NCBI GenBank assembly: GCA_047967505.1
Contig: CM106541.1
Length of the DNA: 64,000 bases
Source: Dipteris shenzhenensis
Taxonomy: Eukaryota > Polypodiophyta > Polypodiopsida > Gleicheniales
Direction: 5' to 3' (one strand)
This document shows, in pieces, positions 58,060-64,000 of the stretch. Both the position numbers and the translations under genes were made by a program. The notes beneath the pieces are model-generated. The model searched no databases, had not been told where the DNA came from, and worked only from the letters and a program-made list of their open reading frames with translations. The stretch's first letter is position 1. Each line of letters begins with the position of its first letter.

Positions 58060-58948
58060 ATGGAGCACAAGATTGAGTTAAAGCCAGAAAGCAAGCCAGT
58101 TGCGCAATGCTTAAGGTGATTGGGGGTGATCCAAGCTGAGGCACTAAAGAAAGAGGTAACACAATTACTTGAGGCGGGATTCATCTTTCCTATTGATGAT
58201 TCAGATTGGATATCTCCTGTAGTTATCACACCAAAGAAAGGAAATAAGTGGTAGGTGTGTGTGGACTTTTGTCCTTTGAATGCATGCACTAAGAGGGATC
58301 ATTTTCCTTTGCCATTCCAAGATAAAATACTAGACCAAGTAGTAGGGCATGAGATATATTCTGTATGTGATGGGTATTCTAGGTACTTTCAAATTTGTAT
58401 TCGAGAGGAAGATCAAAAGAAAACATCATTTGTCACACCTTGGGGAGTTTTTGCTTACAGAGTGATGCCTTTTGGGTTGACTAATGCACCAGCTACATTT
58501 CAAAGGTTCATGAGTCAAGTGCTCGAGCCTTACTTGGGAAAGTTTATAAGGGTGTTTTTGGATGATTTTTGCATTTATTCTTGGCGCATAGATCAAATAG
58601 AGAAGTTAAAGATGGCTTTAGCTAGGATTGATGAAGCAAAAGGGTGTCTAAATCCTAGCAAGTGTCATTTGGCTCAAACAAAAGTAGTCTTGTTGGGGCA
58701 TATTGTGTCTAAAGAAGGCCTACAAATGGATCCTCACAAGGTTCAAGCAATCATGGTATTGCCAAGTCCTGAGAGTGTCACTGGTGTTCACAAAATTCTA
58801 GTAAAGAGCAAGTATTATCAACACTTTTGTGATGATTTCACAGAGATAGTGCATCCCATGAACTTGTTAACAAGAAAAGGAGTTTCTTTCCAATGGGGTG
58901 TGGACGAGTCTTTTCAGCAACTTAAGGAGGCCATATGTAAGGGCCCAT
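58060..58948 (+). pseudogene. Reverse transcriptase of copy C, cut by the inversion
   Basis: Fingers: LLEAGFIFPIDDSDWISP, then a TAG in place of the codon before VCVDFCPLNACTKRDHF. Palm: SVCDGYSRYFQICIREED, FAYRVMPFGLTNAPATFQRF and VFLDDFCIYSW with both catalytic Asp. LLGHIVSKEGLQMDPHKV follows. The thumb reaches ESFQQLKEAICKGP at 58948, where orientation flips. Confidence 0.85.
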
Positions 58949-59366
58949 AGGGACCCTCTCTTTTCCATATGTCCACATCCTCCTTATTCCACATACGAAT
59001 TCTAGAAGGATTCCTCTTGACTCCACACTCCTCCACATGCCTTCCACATGCTTGGCATGTGATCTCTCTTATATTATTGGAACACATGGACATGAGCCCA
59101 CCTCTTTATATGACTCACTCTTCCTATTTTCTAAAAATCCCATAATATCCCATACACAAATAACTCTCACCCCATACCAAGGTATTTATAATTCATACCT
59201 ATGGTATTTACAATGATCCATTCCACTCATCCTCTCAATCCCATACAATATCTTAGAAGATAGAAATAAGTGAGAGCCGCTAGGCTATCACTTGATACTT
59301 AACTCTTATCAAACATAGAGAAAAACAATACCAATGCCAAATTAAAAATATCAAATTTTGGCGTCA
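58949..59366 (-). mobile_element. LTR start (U3) of copy C, in the inverted segment
   Basis: Minus strand TGTGACGCCAAAATTTG to ..GGGTCCCTATGGG, about 418 bases. The matching LTR continuation is found at 61452 on the other strand. Confidence 0.8.
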
Positions 59367-59439
59367 CATCTTTCCCCCCCCAGCAGATCCTCTCTAGTGA
59401 TAGAGAGGGTCTAGTGGCCCTCAAGGTGGTCAAGCATAG

Positions 59440-60600
59440 AAATATTTAAGGCGATATTCATTGGTGCATCTAGATATCACCATGCCATCAACATCCTGAA
59501 GTGGATAGGCTCCATTGGTGAACTTCTTTTTGACTCGATATGGTTTCTCCCATCAACCGATAAACGCTTTTTCTAGCTGCTTGTCCAGACGGCTATCAAA
59601 TCTCATGACCAGATCTCCTTTTGCAATATCTTTCTTCTTGCATAATTTGGTGTCAAAACAGGTCTTGCGCCTTTTTTGAGAAGCTTCCATGTTTTGTAAG
59701 GCTTGTAATCTGCATTCATCCAAGGCTTCTAGTTGTACCAAGCATTGAGCATAGGCATCCTCCTATCCTTCTTTTCTTGCAACAATAGTGTGAAGACTAT
59801 GTATCTCCAATTCAATGAGCAAAATGGCTTCTATTCCATACACTAGTTGGAATGGTGTAAATGCAATAGCTAGCTTGTGTGTGGTTCTGTGAGCCCATAA
59901 AATTTTTGCCAAGTGCCTATCCCAATGCCTTTTCTTGGTGTCTACAAGCTTTCCCATTGAATTGTGCAATAATCCATTTGTTTTCTTAGCCAAGCCATTA
60001 CATTGGGGATAGTATGGGATGGACATGCTATGATTTATTCTTAGCTTATGCACCACATCTTCAATAAGTTCATTTCTAAAAGAGGTTCCTCCATCAGTGA
60101 GAATTGCCAAAGGACAACCAAAGCATGAATGAATTTGATCAAAGAGAAATTTTGCAACTATGCTTGCCTTGCTATTGGCTGTGGCCTTCGCCTCTACCCA
60201 CCGAGTCACATAATCTATGGCCACCAATAAATAATGCTTGCCCTGAGATGAGCAAGGGAGTGGTCCCACAAAATCCAACCCCCACCTCTCAAATGGTCCA
60301 TATGCTGGAAAAGGCTTCAAGGGCCTAGGAATCAAACTATCGCCTTCCAAAATTTTGGCATACTTTACAACTTTGACACCATTCATATACATCCTTAAGG
60401 AGGTGTGACCAAAAGTAACCTGCATTAAGAATTCTCCTAGCTGTGCTTGCTGAAGCAAAATGACCAGAGCATTCATGACACATTTCTAGGATTCTCCTAG
60501 TCTCCATGGGATGGACCACTCGACGGAGCACCTTATCTTTTCTTAATTTATAAAGAATGTCATCAACAATAGTATAGGGACAAGCCTTCCTTACCAATCT
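59440..60600 (-). pseudogene. Integrase of copy C
   Basis: The zinc domain (60597-60337) has CHECSGHFASASTARRILNA and CQSCKVCQNF. Core (60476-59763): GLDFVGPLPCSSQGKHYLLV, AILTDGGTSFRNELIE and YYPQCNGLAKKTNG, with the third catalytic residue Lys instead of Glu. The core is otherwise open to FQLVYGIEAILL. The C-terminal piece (59741-59440) carries GDLVMRFDSRLDKQLEK; the usual GRWEGPY block is blurred. No chromodomain. Confidence 0.85.
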
Positions 60601-60766
60601 TTGCTTCTATTATGGAGTTAACCCTCAAGGAAACATGCCTTCTTCCACATATTGATGAACATCTTGCAGTTCTAGTCATCCAGTGTCTACCAAAGAAACC
60701 ACGCCTCGTCGGCCTTGTACTACAATGCTTGAGTAGCTAACTCATCTACCCTTTGATTTTCTTTTT

Positions 60767-61450
60767 TTATTGCTTTATAATAAGCTGAGAATCTCCTATT
60801 AATTCCAATTCTTTAACTTGACTTTGAAGACAACCCTCCAAACCAAGAATCAAAGCATTATACTCAGCTGCATTGTTAGTTGTGAAACCTAGAAGCTCTT
60901 GTCCTCTTGCCCACACCTCTTGACCTCCAGAATTCATCAAGACTATCCCCCCGGCTCCTTGTTGGCATGAAGGACTAAAAGCCCCAGCAGAATACAAAAT
61001 AAGAGCTATTGGTGGTGTATCCCTTTCATCTTTAATATTTTCCTTACATTTCTTTTCTTCTCCTAGATCCTCCCATCCTGTAAGCAAATCTGCCATAGTG
61101 GACCTAGTGGTATTTTTAGTGACAAAAGAGAAAGAGAACTTTTGAAGCTCTGACAACCATTTTGCAAATATTCCCTTCAGGATTAGGCTTGCGAACTAGA
61201 TATGCTAATATAGACCGAGAGGTAAGGAAGAAAAATGATTGAGGTAATAAATAGGAGCGAAACTTTCTGGACTAAAAACACCAAAGAGAGGGCTTGCTGC
61301 TCCATTTCCTCATACCTTGTCTCCACCTTTGTAAGCTATCGGCTGGCATAATAGACGGGTGGCATTCTACCTGCCTCTCCCTTTTGTAGCAATACAGCAT
61401 CAATTGAATGCAAAGATACACTTGGACTTACATAAAAGTCTTGAGACCCC
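60767..61450 (-). pseudogene. Both RNase H domains of copy C
   Basis: The first domain (61450-61100) shows a YLLPQSFFFLTSRSIL-like part, a gypsy-type ending LSELQKFSFSFVTKN and MADLLTGWEDLGEEKK. The second, archaeal-type domain (about 61010-60767) reads LILYSAGAFSPSCQQGAGG, then NNAAEYNALILGLEGC and LIGDSQLIIKQ. The first catalytic Asp (YFDGA elsewhere) is replaced by Ala in YSAGA. Beyond LIIKQ about 90 bases are deleted compared with copy A, joining near 60767. Confidence 0.8.
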
Positions 61451-61451
61451 A

Positions 61452-62835
61452 ATCTGTGGGAGACTCTTGACTTTCTCAATATTTTAAGAGTCTTGAGCAT
61501 CTTTTGATGGGACACATGCCATAAGTAGCCAAAAAGGACATGGATGGTGACACACGGGCTTATGTTCTTGATGGGGAAAGGAATCTATAGGTAGCAATTT
61601 GTAAATGGGTGAAAGAGGGTGATAAAATCTCTATAAAATGAGCCCTCCTATCCCTTGTTCATCATCTCTTCCACCATTAGGCCTCATATTGCTGTAGCTC
61701 TAGTCTCATCAAGCCTCTTCCATGAGCCTTCTATCCCTCTTATAGACTCTTGAGTCCATCTCTCTCTAGTTCATTCTCTCTCTATGAGTAGTCTTGGAGC
61801 TTCCGCTCCCTCTTGTACATATGAAACCTCTTCTTCTCCCTTGTGTTTGTAGTATTTTAAGTTGCATTGGAGTGGAGTATCACTCTATTGGTAATGAAGG
61901 TCACTTCAAGTTCTCTCTCTTAGTGTCTCTTCCCTTTTTCCATTGTTTTCTCTTCCAAAGTGCTCAAAAGTGTTGTCTATTCGGTTGCTCATTGTGCATA
62001 CATGATTGATCTATTTTCCAAGTCATAAAGGGAGCTCTTTCTTCCCTCCTATGTGACATATATGGGACTTGGATCGTTGACGAAGTCTAATCATGGATGT
62101 ATTATTCTCCCAAGTCAACACCAGTAGGAGTAGGTGTTTTCCATGACAATTTGATCCCCTGTCGGTATTTTGCTCATAACTTTTCGCTCAATGGTCCGGT
62201 TTGAATGATTTATTTTACATGAAGCTCTCTTAAAAAAAAATCATCTTATGTCTTCAATTAGATGTCAACCCAAAAATCTATGAATCTTTGTGTGTCACTG
62301 TTTCTTTTTCAGATAGTTTTTACCCTCGCCCAGTAAACTGCCCATATCTTTCCGAATGCTTCTCTATTTCTTACGAAAATTATATCAGAGCAAAGCCCAT
62401 TTCAAGGTGCATCTTGATATTGTTTGAATATTTGATATCATGTCTTTACTGAAAGTTATAGGCCTCTATGTCTAATGATAGTTTGTAGAGTAGAAAGGTA
62501 TCTATGAAGGAGGTGCAATGTTTCCCCAGAACCTACCCATTCAACCCAATCAGCCCCTTCAAACTCCTCAATATATAGTTCATGTCATGTTGAGCCACAA
62601 GATCTTTTAACAACGTATCACTCTTCTCTTTGGCATAGATCGACTTGTTGAGATTATGGCCTCTGCTGATCCTTTCCTTCTCCCTACGCTTGAGTACAAC
62701 ATCACTTGGGATGTTACCATCTTCATTCTCATCTAAGGGAGGATGGTCTCTTGGTATAAAAGCTTCTTTTTAATGTCCCTTTCCCAATGATGAATACCTT
62801 TATCACTCAGTTTGAAAGCAGTAGGAAGTGAAGAA
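61452..62835 (+). mobile_element. Remainder of the 3' LTR of copy C
   Basis: Begins TGTGGGAGACTCTTGAC, the expected continuation of the inverted LTR start. It runs through TATAAAATGAG (about 61639) to GCAGTAGGAAGTGAAG, ending before the usual AGGTGCGTGAAG..GTCACA. A short repeat of TTTATCACT..AATGTCCCTTTCCC lies just beyond the break. Confidence 0.75.
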
Positions 62836-62879
62836 AACCTTTATCACTCTTTTTAATGTCCCTTTCCCGATCGCTTACA

Positions 62880-63165
62880 AAGGTGGAGACAAGGTATGAG
62901 GAAATGGAGCAGCAAGCCCTCTCTTTGGTGTTTTTAGTCCAAAAAGTTTCGCTCCTATTTATTACCTCGACCATTTTTCTTCCTTACCTCTCAGTCTGTA
63001 TTAGCATATCTAGTTTGCAAGCCTAATCCTGAAGGGAAGATTTGCAAAATGGTTGTCAGAGCTTCAAAAGTTCTCTTTTTCTTTTGTCACTAAAAATATC
63101 ACCAAGTCCACTATGGCAGATTTGCTCACAGGATGGGAGGATCTAGGAGAAGAAAAGAAATGTAA
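62880..63165 (+). pseudogene. First RNase H fragment of another Tat-type copy
   Basis: GTGGAGACAAGGTATGAGG.. reads VETRYEEMEQQALSLVF. Then in another frame come LLFITSTIF.. and GRFAKWLSELQKFSFSFVTKN, STMADLLTGWEDLGEEKK. Stops and at least one frameshift. It links to the fragment at 63541 across a foreign insert. Confidence 0.75.
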
Positions 63166-63540
63166 TCTCATGAGGCATTACACATCTTCTTAATATCTGG
63201 TCCTTGCCCATCTTGTATAGTTGTCCTACAATGAGTTGATAGGGTGCAGCCTTTAGAATCAATTTTTTGGCATCTACTGATCTCCACACCACTCTTGAAT
63301 AGCATCTATTTGAAATAGTGTGGCATCTGCTAAGTCATCTTCTACTCCAGTGGCTTCTTCTCCTGTCTTGACTCGAGACATGTGATCGGCAATGTAGTGT
63401 TGGGCACCTTTGCGGACCACGATTTTGAAGTTGAATTCTTGCAGCAAGAGGAGCCATCTGGTTATTTTTCCTGTGGTACACGGACGGTTCACAAGATAAA
63501 GCAATGCTTGATGGTCGGTGTAGAAGACAAAATCATTTGC
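63166..63540 (-). pseudogene. RNase H to integrase linker of a different gypsy family
   Basis: Minus strand YLLANDFVFYTDHQALLYL (RNase H block with T-D-H), then ITRWLLLLQEFNFKIVVRKG, HYIADHMSRVKTGEE and DATLFQIDAIQEW. Past a stop follows GQLYKMGKDQILRRCV, the start of an integrase zinc domain. The sequence differs clearly from the Tat-type copies. It is a 375-base piece embedded exactly between two parts of one Tat-type copy. Confidence 0.8.
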
Positions 63541-64000
63541 GAGTAGATAGTGCTGTATTTTGATGGGGCTTTTAGTCCTTCATGCCAACAAGGAGCCGGG
63601 GGGATAGTCTTGATGAATTCTGAAGGTCAAGAGGTGTGGGTAAGAGGACAAGAGCTTCTAGGTTTCACAACTAACAATGCAGCTGAGTATAATGCTTTGA
63701 TTCTTGGTTTGGAGGGTTGTCTTCAAAGTCAAGTTAAAGAATTGGATGTAAGAGGAGCTTCTCAGCTTATTATAAAGAAAATGCAAGGGCATTACAAGAC
63801 AAGAAGTTTGCATTTGAAGGAGCTTAATTAAAAGGCTATGGCACTATGTAGTCAGTTTGATTTTTGCAAGTTTGTTCATATAAATAGAAAAGAAAATCAA
63901 AGGGCAGATGAGTTAGCTACTCAAGCCATTTAGTACAAGACCAAGGGGTGGTTTCTTTGGTAGACACCAGATGGCTAGAACGACAAGATGTCTAGCAATA
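63541..64000 (+). pseudogene. Archaeal-type RNase H of a Tat-type copy, continues past the window
   Basis: LYFDGAFSPSCQQGAGGIVL with the first catalytic Asp, NNAAEYNALILGLEGC with Glu, and LDVRGASQLIIKKMQ, where the usual Asp of GDSQ is Ala. HYKTRSLHLKELN precedes a TAA; ..NQRADELATQAI follows with the final Asp. The sequence runs to the window edge. Confidence 0.8.

Larger units (their letters stand above)
58949..61450 (-). mobile_element. Inverted segment of copy C
   Basis: Contains, reading plus, the LTR start in reverse (58949-59366), polypurine tract, integrase and RNase H domains. The left break is at ..GGGCCC/ATAGGGACCC and the right break at ..TTGAGACCCC/AATCTGTGGG. Comparison with copy A shows about 20 bases around KPLDW lost at the break. 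Confidence 0.75.
53554..62835 (+). mobile_element. Tat-type Ty3/gypsy retrotransposon copy C with an internal inversion
   Basis: 5' LTR, gag, protease and RT run on the plus strand up to 58948. From 58949 to about 61450 the sequence is reversed: LTR start, polypurine tract, integrase, both RNase H domains. From about 61452 the rest of an LTR runs on the plus strand to 62835. Turning 58949-61450 around joins RT to RNase H and the two LTR parts into one, so this is a single element with an inverted segment. The 3' LTR lacks its last 40-50 bases. Confidence 0.8.

Overview
The window looks like a transposon-rich, gene-poor stretch of a land-plant nuclear genome. Evidence seen directly: plant-type Ty3/gypsy and Ty1/copia retroelements, a plant-type hAT remnant, GT-AG introns, and one proline-rich cell-wall-type gene with a signal peptide. 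Several degenerate transposase families here resemble ones I associate with seed-free plants, so a fern or other large-genome lineage is my guess; nothing in the window proves it. I recognise no rRNA, tRNA, CRISPR array or bacterial-style operon.

Layout. 0-6.5 kb: remnants of a gypsy pol (minus), a Mutator-like transposase (plus) and a copia gag-protease (minus), bounded by purine/pyrimidine tracts. 7.5-11.1 kb: a long decayed DDE-type transposase split by a repeat-filled insertion. 11-16 kb: GC-rich imperfect direct repeats and a broken coiled-coil gene (minus). 16-19 kb: AT-rich DNA with a perfect fold-back. 19-20.5 kb: a decayed HUH-endonuclease-like ORF (minus) interrupted by an element with terminal inverted repeats. 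20.9-21.9 kb: the only clearly intact gene, a 312-codon proline/alanine-rich secreted protein. 22-28 kb: duplications, a second inverted-repeat element, a hAT remnant and a second copy of the DDE transposase.

30.5-64 kb is dominated by one Ty3/gypsy family of the Tat type, with long LTRs (about 1.9 kb), two RNase H domains and no chromodomain. Three main copies are present: plus at 30.5-36.8 kb (3' end lost), minus at 38.3-47.5 kb (both LTRs, one truncated) and plus at 53.6-62.8 kb. The last carries an internal inversion of about 2.5 kb that joins pol to the 3' LTR. All three share an in-frame TGA just before the Gag zinc knuckle. Between them lie AGTACT-rich satellite-like arrays, a truncated three-exon minus-strand gene (36.8-37.6 kb), a broken coiled-coil gene (48.6-49.6 kb) and another spliced minus-strand gene-like unit (50.8-52.3 kb).

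Functionally the window records nested insertion, deletion and inversion of mobile elements. Apart from the proline-rich gene, no intact host gene can be supported, and every transposon ORF appears broken.
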